Shown here: one piece after another, positions 36,607-49,519 of the stretch
Numbering within the stretch: the first letter of the stretch is position 1
Layout: the number at the start of each line of letters is the position of its first letter
DNA from: Lytechinus pictus
Taxonomy: Eukaryota; Echinodermata; Echinoidea; Temnopleuroida; Toxopneustidae
Reading direction: 5' to 3'
Assembly (NCBI RefSeq): GCF_037042905.1
Contig: NC_087259.1
Span: forward strand, 23,546,501-23,610,500
DNA: 64,000 nucleotides
Translations under genes and position numbers: made by a program
The notes under the pieces: generated by a model
Databases searched by the model: none
Told to the model about the DNA's origin: nothing
What the model saw: only the letters and a program-made list of their open reading frames with translations

Positions 36607-39455
36607 TCCTATACTAATCACATAAAGACTGTCTGAACCAGAGAATGTTGCATATTTCACATCATCTTTGGAATTAAATACAAAATCACCTGCACATATA
36701 ATTGTGGGTGGATCGGCTCCTTATTCCCCTCAATAAATTAGTAATGTACTTTGCTCGAATGCATGTGGTGTCAAACTTCATAGTAAAACTGCAAATGAAT
36801 TAATTTATATTTTGGTCTTTCTTAACCATCAATTTGATAAGGAATTAAAACTATGCTTCTGTGTATTTTTAGATATAGACTTGATGAAGAATTGTATGTA
36901 AAAGAAACAGGTACCTGTATGTAGATAATGAGAAAAAATTGCCTTTTTAGAACTGGATGGAATAAAGGATATTAAGTTCAGGTGTGGATTCATTTTTTTT
37001 TAATTAAGAAAGGATGAATATTTGTTGGTGTAAATCTTCTCATTTGAATACATCTTGATGATGTTCATTCACACATTTCACATTTTCAGTGTCTGCTTTT
37101 CGCTTTTTATGTTTACCAAGAAGTATTTATGAAAATCGCTGTTTTCTGTTATTCCGTCTCTCCCATTCAATCACCAGTATATCACTATTTATGAATTTTT
37201 AACATTATCTTTGATACTGTTTTTAGTGCCAGATTTAAGTGAATCAGAATAGTAAGATGTTTTTAATGGGCAATTTCCATTCGTAAAAATGTACATGCAA
37301 GGATGATCTTAATAAGCCATTTCATTTAGCGATTAAATGCTAACCTTTTTGTTACCGGGCCCTAATTAGAATCTTGTGTGGAAACTCCCCAGCATGACCC
37401 TCTTGAGGACAACATCACCTTCAAGAGAAACAATTCCTAATTCTAAGAAGAAATTTTCCCTATCTCTGTCCGGGGGAATTGTCTAGATCGAGTGTAGGTG
37501 TGAAAAATAATAATGTTTGTGATGTCATGCTTGTAATGTTTGGTGTAATTCATGTGTTTCATATTACATGAGATGCCTACTTTTCCTTTTGGGTCTGCAT
37601 CTTTTCCCTAGATACCACATACTGCAAATGACAATTTTCACTAAACCATCAATCCCAATCGAAGGCAAGAATTTGGATTGGTAAGGAGAACTACAAGTGA
37701 GATTCTAGGATAAAACTGTGGTGTCGATTGTTTTTGTCGTCACTTTGAGAGAGAAACATGGTGTTTAATGCGTAGTGTTGAGTACACTCTCGGGATTGAC
37801 GCAAATGATTGAAGTCACAGTATGGGCGCAACCGGCATGCATGTATTAAGAAACACATATATTACTCTACCATACAAGGTCTGGGTCCTCCTTGATCTGT
37901 TATTTCAATTCTTGATTATTTTTTACTGAGCTTCTTTATGTATATTGTATAAATGAATAGTGAAGAGATATCAGTTATAATGTATCTGTGTCTCTTAATT
38001 ATTTTGTAAATGACTGTAAATAATATTGTGTAGTGCATGTTCTTAAATTAAAAAAAAAATGTAAATGGATAAAGATCCACTGAGTGTTTCTAGTACACCA
38101 AAAGACTATTAATGTTCTCTTTAAGGCTGACATTGGGCTTTAGGCTGGCCTCAAGGACAATTATGTCGCATTGACATTGTCCTTGACCTCTGGCAGTCAG
38201 TCCTTGGCTTTGGTTTTCAGGCCTGGTGCATAACACTGACCGAAACCCAATATTTACCCCCTCCCCCGAAAACAAAAACATAAAATCATGTACTTGTAGA
38301 TGAAAATGCAGCTTGTAACCCCTACCATGTCATTGCGATAAATCTTGACACAGTATTTGAGTTTTGAATACATTTTAATCTTTGTAATGTCAGAATTGCT
38401 TGAAAGTTTTCCATCATTTAGACCCCATATTGTCAATGTTATATTGCATGTGATATATTTTCCCAATTTCAGTCATTGTTAGCCAAAAAGCTAATCTATA
38501 TCTATTGGGGAAATGCATTACTTTAATCATCTTTAAATATTTATGTGATAAGTTATAAAGCTATCTGAAAACCTTAACCACTTTATTTTTAAAGCATCTT
38601 CAAATGTCTATCCGTTTGTTTTTAAAAGTGTGTGTATTTCCATTTCATGTCTATTTGACATTATTTTTATGTTTTGATTCAAAGCCAATATTTGTTTTAT
38701 ATTTGTGTTGATTTTAGATCAGTGAGATGATGAAGAGTCATTTCAAGTTGAATCAATTTATGATCAGTATTAGATTCTTCAAAAGGGCAACATCCTGTCA
38801 TTTCCAAACACCTAATTTATTGTGTAAGAATGCTTTATTAATTCTCAAATAATAATTAAAAAAAAGCTTAACAAAAAATATTCTCTTGAGGTTTGTGGAA
38901 GTTGATAAATATCCACCCCCCCCCCAAAAAAAAAATACAAACAGGGGTGTGGGAGTTCAGATTTGTAGCTGAATTCAGATTTTTTTTTTTCAATTTCAGC
39001 TTATTTTTGGCTCTCCACTACAAAAAGTATGGGAGTTCTTTGTATTTCAGACTTTTTCAACACTCTTTCTTCAGGTTTTTTTTCCAGATCCTGTTTTTTT
39101 TTTTGGGGGGGGGGAGTGGTATCCACTCACACCCCTGTACAAACTATTAAAATGATGGATTGAAAAACATTTATTTGATTTTGCCATTCTGTTGCCAATT
39201 TGAAAACAAAATCAATGAAAGCTCATGTGATGGATAAAAAAAGGGTGGGGGTGTCTTGTTGAGCCAAATTTTGTCCTTGCATAGTATTAAATTTAGGGAT
39301 CTAAAAAGTCAGAATTTATGCAAACTTTTGAAGCTATATTATGTACATGTACTTGGCATGTGGTCACATTACAGGAGTGAGGTGTGTATACTGCATTACC
39401 AAAGAGCTTTGTAGTTAATAACAAAAATGTATCAAGTTTATGTGTATAAGTCAAA
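36607..39455 (+). other. PPP6C 3' UTR and downstream spacer
   Basis: AT-rich non-coding DNA follows the PPP6C stop. An aataaa hexamer at about 36731 is a possible poly(A) signal, and more AT-rich runs follow near 38040. Poly-C and poly-A runs lie near 38917-38935. No supported gene is seen. Confidence 0.5.
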
Positions 39456-39459
39456 GCCA

Positions 39460-42400
39460 TATCATATAAGTGAAGTTGCTGAATCCATATCATATGAAAG
39501 TGAAGTTATGATAACCATGTCATATGTGGAGTTGTCTAAACCATGTCATATGAAAGTGAAGTTGTCAAAACCATATCATATGAAAGTGTCATGTGAAAGT
39601 GGAGTTGTCAAAACCATGTCATATGAAAGTGGAGTTGTCAAAACCATGTCATGTGAAAGTGGAGTTGTCAAATCCATATCATATGAAAGTGGAGTTGTCA
39701 AAACCATATCATATGAAAGTGGAGTTGTCAAAACTATGTCATGTGAAAGTGGAGATGTCAAATCCATGTCATATGAAAGTGGAGTTGTCAAAACCATGTC
39801 ATGTGAAAGTGGAGTTGTCAAATCCATATCATATGAAAGTGGAGTTGTCAAAACCATGTCGTGTTGAAAGTGGAGTTGTCAAAACCATGTCATGTGAAAG
39901 TGGGGTTGTCAAAATCATATCATATAAAAGTGGAGTTGTCAAAACCATATCATATGAAAGTGGAGTTGTCAAAACCATGTCATATGAAAGTGGAGTTGTC
40001 AAAACCATGTCATGTGAAAGTGGAGTTGTCAAAACCATGTCATATGAAAGTGTGGTTGTCAAAATCATATCATATGAAAGTGGAGTTGTCAAAACCATGT
40101 CATATGAAAGTGTGGTTGTCAAAACCATATCATATGAAAGTGGAGTTGTCAAAACCATGTCATGTGAAAGTGGAGTTGTCAAAACCATATCATATGAAAG
40201 TGGAGTTGTCAAAACCATGTCATGTGAAAGTGTGGTTGTCAAAATCATATCATGTGAAAGTGGAGTTGTCAAAACCATGTCATGTGAAAGTGTGGTTGTC
40301 AAAATCATATCATATGAAAGTGGAGTTGTCAAAACCATGTCATATGAAAGTGGAGTTGTCAAAACCATATCATATGAAAGTGGAGTTGTCAAAACCATGT
40401 CATATGAAAGTGGAGTTGTCAAAACCATGTCATGTGAAAGTGGAGATGTCAAATCCATGTCATATGAAAGTGGAGTTGTCAAAACCATGTCATATGAAAG
40501 TGGAGTTGTCAAAACCATGTCATGTGAAAGTGGAGTTGTCAAAACCATATCATGTGAAAGTGGAGTTGTCAAAACCATATCATATAAAAGTGGAGTTGTC
40601 AAATCCATATCATATGAAAGTGAAGTTGTCAAAACCATATCATATGAAAGTGGAGTTGTCAAAACCATGTCATGTGAAAGTGGAGTTGTCAAAACCATAT
40701 CATATGAAAGTGGGGTTGTCAAAACCATGTCATGTGAAAGTGGGGTTGTCAAATCCATATCATGTGAAAGTGGAGATGTCAAAACCATATCATATGAAAG
40801 TGGAGTTGTCAAAACCATGTCATATGAAAGTGGAGTTGTCAAAACCATGTCATATGAAAGTGGAGTTGTCAAAACCATGTCATGTGAAAGTGGGGTTGTC
40901 AAAATTATATCATATGAAAGTGGAGTTGTCAAAACCATATCACATGAAAGTGGAGTTGTCAAAACCATATCATATGAAAGTGGAGTTGTCAAAACCATGT
41001 CATGTGAAAGTGGAGTTGTCAAAACCATGTCATATGAAAGTGGGGTTGTCAAAACCATGTCATATGAAAGTGGAGTTGTCAAAACCATGTCATGTGAAAG
41101 TGGAGTTGTCAAAACCATGTCATGTGAAAGTGGAGATGTCAAAACCATATCATATGAAAGTGGAGTTGTCAAAACCATGTCATATGAAAGTGGAGTTGTC
41201 AAAACCATGTCATGTGAAAGTGGAGTTGTCAAAACCATGTCATATGAAAGTGGAGTTGTCAAAACCATATCATATGAAAGTGGAGTTGTCAAAACCATGT
41301 CATGTGAAAGTGGAGTTGTCAAAACCATATCATATGAAAGTGGAGTTGTCAAAACCATGTCATGTGAAAGTGTGGTTGTCAAAATCATATCATGTGAAAG
41401 TGGAGTTGTCAAAACCATGTCATGTGAAAGTGGAGTTGTCAAAACCATGTCATATGAAAGTGGAGTTGTCAAAACCATATCATATGAAAGTGGAGTTGTC
41501 AAAACCATGTCATGTGAAAGTGGAGTTGTCAAAACCATATCATATGAAAGTGGAGTTGTCAAAACCATGTCATGTGAAAGTGTGGTTGTCAAAATCATAT
41601 CATATGAAAGTGGGGTTGTCAAAACCATGTCATATGAAAGTGTGGTTGTCAAAACCATATCATATGAAAGTGGAGTTGTCAAAACCATGTCATGTGAAAG
41701 TGGAGTTGTCAAAACCATATCATATGAAAGTGGAGTTGTCAAAACCATGTCATGTGAAAGTGTGGTTGTCAAAATCATATCATGTGAAAGTGGAGTTGTC
41801 AAAACCATGTCATGTGAAAGTGTGGTTGTCAAAATCATATCATATGAAAGTGGAGTTGTCAAAACCATGTCATATGAAAGTGGAGTTGTCAAAACCATAT
41901 CATATGAAAGTGGAGTTGTCAAAACCATGTCATATGAAAGTGGAGTTGTCAAAACCATGTCATGTGAAAGTGGAGATGTCAAATCCATGTCATATGAAAG
42001 TGGAGTTGTCAAAACCATGTCATATGAAAGTGGAGTTGTCAAAACCATGTCATGTGAAAGTGGAGATGTCAAATCCATGTCATATGAAAGTGGAGTTGTC
42101 AAAACCATATCATATAAAAGTGGAGTTGTCAAATCCATATCATATGAAAGTGAAGTTGTCAAAACCATATCATATGAAAGTGGAGTTGTCAAAACCATGT
42201 CATGTGAAAGTGGAGTTGTCAAAACCATATCATATGAAAGTGGGGTTGTCAAAACCATGTCATGTGAAAGTGGGGTTGTCAAAACCATGTCATGTGAAAG
42301 TGGAGTTGTCAAAACCATGTCATGTGAAAGTGGAGATGTCAAAACCATATCATATGAAAGTGGAGTTGTCAAAACCATGTCATATGAAAGTGGAGTTGTC

Positions 42401-42970
42401 AAAACCATGTCATATGAAAGTGGAGTTGTCAAAACCATGTCATGTGAAAGTGGGGTTGTCAAAATTATATCATATGAAAGTGGAGTTGTCAAAACCATAT
42501 CACATGAAAGTGGAGTTGTCAAAACCATATCATATGAAAGTGGAGTTGTCAAAACCATGTCATGTGAAAGTGGAGTTGTCAAAACCATGTCATGTGAAAG
42601 TGGAGTTGTCAAAACCATGTCATGTGAAAGTGGAGATGTCAAAACCATATCATATGAAAGTGGAGTTGTCAAAACCATGTCATATGAAAGTGGAGTTGTC
42701 AAAACCATGTCATATGAAAGTGGAGTTGTCAAAACCATATCATATGAAAGTGGAGTTGTCAAAACCATGTCATATGAAAGTGGAGTTGTCAAAACCATAT
42801 CATATGAAAGTGGAGATGTCAAAACCATGTCATGTGAAAGTGGAGTTGTCAAAACCATATCATATGAAAGTGGAGTTGTCAAAACCATATCATATGAAAG
42901 TGGAGTTGTCAAAACCATGTCATATGAAAGTGGAGTTGTCAAAACCATATCATATGAAAGTGAAGTTGTT
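39460..42970. repeat. 30-bp minisatellite, about 116 copies
   Basis: The unit is close to aaagtggagttgtcaaaacc followed by atatcatatg. Copies at 39460-39600 are degenerate. One extra base near 39864 shifts the register; beyond it about 103 copies follow without any length change. Changes recur at fixed places: catatg or catgtg, aaaacc or aaatcc, ggagtt, ggggtt, gtggtt or ggagat. Stretches recur at about 1,530-1,560 bp, for example 40201-40560 versus 41731-42090, showing block duplication. It lies about 2.9 kb past the PPP6C stop. Confidence 0.97.
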
Positions 42971-45900
42971 TCAAAATAAGTATACTGTTCATTTTGTTTT
43001 TTTAACAATTTTTTCTTCATTCAATGGTACATCTATGCTGTAAGTGCACTGCTTTCCTGAATGTATTTTAAATTCAAGTGCAGATATTTTGTTCTGAATT
43101 TCTATAATCAGTTGGTTCCAATTGTTTAACAGGAAATACAGTTAAAGAGAGATTTAAAAGCACACCTTACCACATACTTGTTTTTCCCCATAAATATGGA
43201 CCCCCAAGTGCAAGTGAATCTGTCTATGTCAAATCTTTTGGGGACCACAGCTTAGGCTAATTCGCCTTGGATACATGTTTGCATTTTCTGGTCTGAAAAA
43301 AAAATGTCTCAACTTTGGCCATTATTCGACTTCTGGAAGGTCGACTTAAGGTTTACTGTAGAGTAGCTTGTCTTGACAACATACATGTATATGACCAAGT
43401 ATAACGAAAGATTTTAATCTTTGTACAAAAGAGATGCATGAATTTCTTAATTGAAGATGTGATTACAAAAGTATGGATATATCCTCCATTTATGGTTGAC
43501 AGAAATGTATAAATATATGAATAATCCTTTGAAATGCACACTGGTATTTTGATTTGTTTTTTCAAAAGACACCCATGATGTTCTTTCCCTCCTCTGACTG
43601 GTCTACAATCGATGTATATACTTCTCAGTCTAATACCACACTGGTCATTTGGTCTATTTGTCGTTTGGACTACATACACCTGATGTAATGCCAACGTGTA
43701 ATTTCTTCTTTATTTTGTTTACTAATTACTTTGCACTCAAGTCAAATTAAAATTTGATTCACATACAGTTCATCTAATCATAAAAAATTTGACCAATTGG
43801 ATAATTGACGAAATTGGTCTAGGAAATGAAATGAGACCAAATGGAAAGAAGTTTTAGCGAGTGTAGACCAAGTGCTCATTCTCTCCCCAATTCTCCTATG
43901 CTTTAATACCCATCATAATTCAGACTCCTCCTGCGCTCCATTCCTGCTGTGACAACACAAATGAATGTTCAACTCTAATGCAGATTTCACAACAAGAATT
44001 TTAATTTTATTCCTATTTTTCTGAACAATAATTAAACATTCATACGTTAATGTCTGATGAAGATTTCATTTTCTATATACCTTTGACAAAATACTTAGCT
44101 AATTCTGTAAATATGGCTATGATATGAGAGCAAAGTCACAATCACAATATTTCTGCTTATAAATAGCTCTTAATACATCAGCCATGTCCAAGTTTGTACA
44201 CATTATCCACTCCTTGGGGATCATTCCAGCAAGAGCTACCAAGACCAAGTTGTCTAGCATACTCCATTTGCTTCAACATTTTTCAGAGTACCCATTTCAC
44301 ACCTGGGTAGAGAGTGGCAAATATACATTAGATAAGCATCTTGCCAAAGCACGGTAGTGCCGGAGTTGGATTTAAACTTGCATTGCTCTATATTGAAAAG
44401 TGAGGGTTGAAAATATATACCGTGGCACTTGCACAAAACATCCCACACACACTTCCATTTTATCTAACCCATTTGTTTAGGCACTGTGTAGCAATCAAAC
44501 ACTTGCTATTACATTTTCATTCTAGGACCCAACAAAGCATACTTCAAGTGTTTCATTGATAATATGCAATACATGGACCAACATCAGAATAATTCAAGAA
44601 AAAAAATTGTTAGAAATTTTCACGAACTAAATTACTCTCAGCCAATCAGATGCAAGATTTGAAGTAGCTTATAACAACAGTTGGGTGAAAGATCAATAAT
44701 TTTTCATGAAATGCCCCCCAGAACGTAAGTCGCTCATACTGTGTATTATGCAGAGGTGCCAACCGTCACAGAATGTTTATCAGATAAGAAATTACAATGT
44801 GAATTACCAAACGGCTGAACCAAATGTATTCTTATGATACAAAACATGTGAACAAAAGTTTTTTGCTCAGTCATTCAATGGGAAGTCAACACTAAATTTA
44901 CATTCGAACACATCTCATTACTATCCCGCAAGGCTTGGCAACTCTGATGTTGCCTGGCGATGATAAAAGTAACAAATCTATGAATTTACATTTTCCCAAA
45001 AAGAAAATTCATATGTCATAAAGAGCATGTGTGGCAAGAAACCTATTTGTAATCAACCTTGAGTTTTTATACTGAAGTCCATGCAAATTACACAATGGTA
45101 CCAATGCTTTCTGATACTGGCATATCTTTTAGTAGGATGAGTGACATGAGATTGATCCAAGAGAGGAGTACAGTGTGAAATATGAAAATATATTGATAAC
45201 TCCAATTTGGTTGAAATTTTATTTGGTTCTTTTTTAATTGCAGGACAGTATGAACTTGATTAAAGGCATTTTCTGCACTACATGTATATTCATTTCATAT
45301 GAAATCATTGCTAGGCATTCATGTAATAATTGCCTTTTGAAAAAAGATATATGCTTCAAATTCATTTGTTTCATACATATTGTAAGTCGTAATTCCATTG
45401 AGATACAATTTGATTAATAAACGGGTGAAAAATTTGAAAAATTCAGAAAATTCACAATACATACTTGCATGTACAGTTCCATATATATATACTTTCCAGC
45501 CTCTCAAAAAAATCATTCTGAAATTAATAAAATTCAAAAACATGTGTTATCTTAATTTCAAACAAAATAATAAAAAAAAATAGCTTGAAAACATTTTTGA
45601 ATCACAAAACCTTATTTAATTGAAATGAATAGAGAGAAATATCATTTTAAAAGCATATGAAACAAACAATAAAAAGTCAATTTCAAATGTGTAAGCCAAT
45701 GTAATATGTTGGATATGAAGTGATCAACAGTTTGTTTGTGTAAATTACTGTACTGTTTTCATTTTATGTTGCCCTGCATCATGTTCATTTTGGACAGGTA
45801 ACCTGTGCTTATTGTAAGAACTGTTTCCCTTTTTATATCAATAAAAGGTGATTTATTCAGTAAAAAAAATCAAACACCTCACCCCAAACCATGATAAACA

Positions 45901-46635
45901 TTTCATTCACAGAAAAGTTTTGCACAATTCAAATATTTCATTTCATGGTTGGTAACAAGTAACAAATTTATTTGTATCTTCATTTTGTTTTTCAACCACC
46001 AAAGGAAATTCATTTTGGAACAATGCTGTCTGTGGTAAAATGGAATTGATACTTAGAAGCAGGTATTGATATAAATCCTAGATCTTTCATTTTTAATTTT
46101 TCCCTTGGTATAATTCAGTTTCTGTATTTTTATTATGTCCTACATATCTGCTCTGATACATAGCAAAATTCATTGTTGGAGCAGATGAGAATTTTCTAAA
46201 ATTTTCTTTTTTTCAACCATAGAAAAAAAATCATTTTGGAACAATCTGCCAGTAGTGCAATAGATAAAATAAAATACAATTATAGAAACATGTATTCACA
46301 TAAATTCATCTTCCATTTCCCTATATAATAATTCAATTTCTGTATCTTTAATAATATCCTTCATATACATGTATCTATCGTGATACATGGCACATTCATA
46401 AATTTCTGCTTGGTGATTGTGTTTCTATAATAAATCTTCATAATTTGTTTCATGAATATTTCCCCCTCTTACATGAATGTGAGTTGTGTACTACACAAAA
46501 TAATAAAACTCTCCATCGTACGTCTTCTTGCAGCATATAATAACAAAAACTTACTTCAACATAGGGCAATCAAAAGCACTTTAAAAATTGGTCAACAAGG
46601 ACTAGACTTTAAAAGATCTGAACTAAAAGGAACCA
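42971..46635. other. Intergenic DNA between the minisatellite and a MITE
   Basis: No gene is seen. A SINE-like fragment may lie at about 44225-44420 (acctgggtagagagtggcaa and a tRNA-like gagttggatttaaac, a B-box-like word), but it is too worn to define. Confidence 0.45.
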
Positions 46636-47027
46636 ATTCAGTGGATTCTCAATACGGTGCGCCACCCGTCTGTTGCAGCAGACAGGCCAAAATTCACAAT
46701 GCCTCATGGGAAAAAAGTCACATCGATATTAATCTCTGTGGCGCGCACTGCATGCATGCGATTATGTTGCGCTGGCTAGCGTGGCTCGAGTTCTTTCTTC
46801 TTCTCTCTTAGCTTGGGATGGTATGCCACGATCAGTTAAATACCTTCTTCTTTTTTTTTGTTCGTTGGCCTGTATTCACCGAAAAACAACTGTACTGGAT
46901 CTGCCATCACAGTCACATTACAGTACACAAGCACTGTGTGCTGCCTGCGATGTCAACCCCAAAGTTAGAAATTGGCCTGTCCGCTGCAACCGATAGGTGG
47001 CACACCGTATTGTTAATCCATTGAATC
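46636..47027. mobile_element. GC-richer MITE of about 390 bp
   Basis: The left end caatacggtgcgccacccgt is mirrored at the right (aggtggcacaccgtattg), and both continue inward through gttgcagcagacaggcc versus ggcctgtccgctgcaac. Poly-T lies near the centre. It looks like a CpG-rich promoter but is explained by the TIRs. Confidence 0.85.
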
Positions 47028-49219
47028 GTTATCTGTGTCTGTGATATCTTGTAGACTGAAGCCCTAAACGGAGCTGTACCTGAAATTTGTTAATCAGTGC
47101 TTCACAAAAGGTGAAAATGTAAAAGTGACTGGAACAGTTTTATTTCTGCTATACATACTACATATCCTAACATTTTGTTTTCACCAGTAGAGATATTGCA
47201 TAATTTTTCAGTAATACAGATATCACAGTGTCTGCAAGAATTTGATATTTTTGTAAGTTCCTTCATATGTTTTTATCCTACTGATCAACACTACATACAT
47301 TTACAACACACATCAAAGTTTAAGATTTTGTATTTAACGAGACCTCTGTAATGTCTATTCCTGTTTTATGTGAAAAATTACCCATAATCAGGCTACTCAT
47401 ACATGCATAACTTTACATGGATTATAAACGGTGTATACTTAAATTAAGTTACTCGGTCAAGATTTAGAAATCTTATCATGCAAACATAATGCCGCCATGA
47501 AAACACAATATCTACATATCAAACAACTATGCACAGACTACTGCAATTTGTATTACTATCACTTGCAGTAAACACATAGAAAGTACTGCATTATTTAAAA
47601 ACAAGTCATTTACATAAAGGTGTTCGAAGTTGGAAAAGAAAATCAATTTGCATAATTTCATTTAATATCCAAATAATTTCTTTTAAAGGACAAAAAAATT
47701 CAGATACAATGAATAATGGTCTATTATTAACAATCTTAAATATATAACAATAATAACTCCCAAGACAGTGGTCTAATACTTTGGCACAGCCAAACGTAAC
47801 ACTGGAATTTTTAATATTACAAGTTTTTTCGACCAAAACAAGGCACAATTTTCTTTTCTGCTTACTCGCAGACTCAACCACAATCACACCTATGGGTAAG
47901 TAATAAAATCAATTTTGGTCAGTTTTCCAGGATGTATTTTGCATTAATTGGAAACAGGGACCAGCAATCTATTATTTTTGCATCAGCAATTACTTAATCC
48001 ATGACATCGATCTTGTTAAGTTTGTAGCATTGTGAGCTGAAAACTACCCCCAAACATGCAGATTCTCCTCGATTGAGAAAACAATATCATTCTTATTTTC
48101 ATATGCAGTAATTCTTTTGACAATAAAAAGGCCGATAGCTATTATAAAGGTGATGATAATAAAAGATTTTTGCACTTGTGAAGCCATGTTTTACTCAAGA
48201 CTAAAAAGATTTGGCATGTCTGAGAAATAAAATAACCTTGCGATAAAAAAAAGAGGTAATAGCATGTTTTCTCTTTAACAATCTGTGTTCTGGTATGTGT
48301 TTTACTATAAATGTATGGCACAAACCCTGTTTCACAAAGAAAGTTATTTTATTATTTAATGAAAAGTTACATGCTTCCGTTATAAGCTACTAAAATTGTG
48401 CCATTTTATTGGCTAAGTACACATCTGTAACAGAATTTCTGGTATTTATGACTGTGAATAAGTATGATTTAACATGGCAAATCTATAATTTCAAGTTACA
48501 TTGGATATTCTCAAATGGGAGATTGTCCCCAAGATAACTAGACTACTGGGTTAGGGAAATAGTAATTACAGCATTCAAAATATAACGCTGGTAGCAATAT
48601 GCAATTCATTGTCCATTTTCAAATCACAGATAAAGTAAAATAGTAAAGCCAGTTTTTGACCTGTAGTTAGGTTTAATTCAACCCATGATCTAATATTATT
48701 TTTACTGTGCTTTTTCCCCCATGGTTTTCATGGTAAAGGAAAACAATTTCAAATACCATAACAGTTATGAATGATATTGAGCGTCAAAGGTACAGATGAA
48801 TTTAATCTCTATTGTGAGAGATTGTGTCACATTTGGCTATCTTAGATATCCAACAGCTTTAGACCATAGTTAAACTAGAGTTCCGAAAAAGGGCCATTGG
48901 TTTATTTTCTTATCATAATTCATATAACGTGAGTTAATAATTAAAAATACCCGTCTGAAATTAAAATTGAAGGAGAATTCACTGCATGTCTGTTTTTCAT
49001 AGACCTTGGATGAGTCCATTGCAAAAGAAATGTTAAAGTTTCTGTGTAGGATTGGCATAGGTAAGAAGTCCACTCCATGTATGGGCACCTGCCCTGAGCG
49101 CCACGGAAAGTACTTGCATGTGCCACAATTGCAATAACATAATATACTGAATCAAAGCATTCAGACATAATAATGATCATAATAAATATTGTTGCACTCT
49201 TTAAAATAGATATCATGCA
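47028..49219. other. Region past the RO60 stop
   Basis: Probable RO60 3' UTR next to 49219, then AT-rich spacer. A worn fragment of the ggcccgtattctg-type MITE (tttagaccatagttaaac) lies at about 48860-48895. No other gene is supported. Confidence 0.45.
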
Positions 49220-49519
49220 TCACTGAAAATTCAGCGTCATACTTTGTAAGAGTTTGGCTGCCTGGCCATTAAAGCCGGCTATATCAAGCATGCCTAGGTC
49301 GTCTGGGTTCGCCATGGAGAAGCTGTTGGATGTCATGGCAACGATGGCAACCTTGGCATCGATCTTCATGGCTTGACGATACTGAGAAATGGCATCACCT
49401 GCCGACACATCTCCGCTGAAGGTCTCGCAATCTGTGCACATGATGAATTGATCCACTGCTATCTTGTTCTTAGCAGCCCACAGCATTGGTTGAGCAAAGT
49501 CTGTTTGACCCATTGACAG
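49220..49519 (-). CDS. RO60: RO60 exon 5 and stop (residues 426-524)
   Basis: Begins LSMGQTDFAQPMLWA after the acceptor gatgcag. It contains FIMCTDCETF and TSNSFSMANPDDLGMLD and ends TLNFQ, then a stop. Confidence 0.93.
   Translation of the reverse strand: MSMGQTDFAQPMLWAAKNKIAVDQFIMCTDCETFSGDVSAGDAISQYRQAMKIDAKVAIVAMTSNSFSMANPDDLGMLDIAGFNGQAAKLLQSMTLNFQ

Noticed and set aside
39460-42970. CRISPR-like regular array
   Set aside because: Units abut with no unique spacers, and the DNA is metazoan. It is a minisatellite.
39593-42979. Long open frames of over 1,000 codons across the 30-bp repeat
   Set aside because: They follow from a 30-bp unit without stops in three frames, on both strands. 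There is no splice context or domain, so I did not call a gene.
46452-46996. Possible CpG-rich promoter with small genes
   Set aside because: The GC-rich stretch is bounded by inverted repeats and is explained as a MITE.
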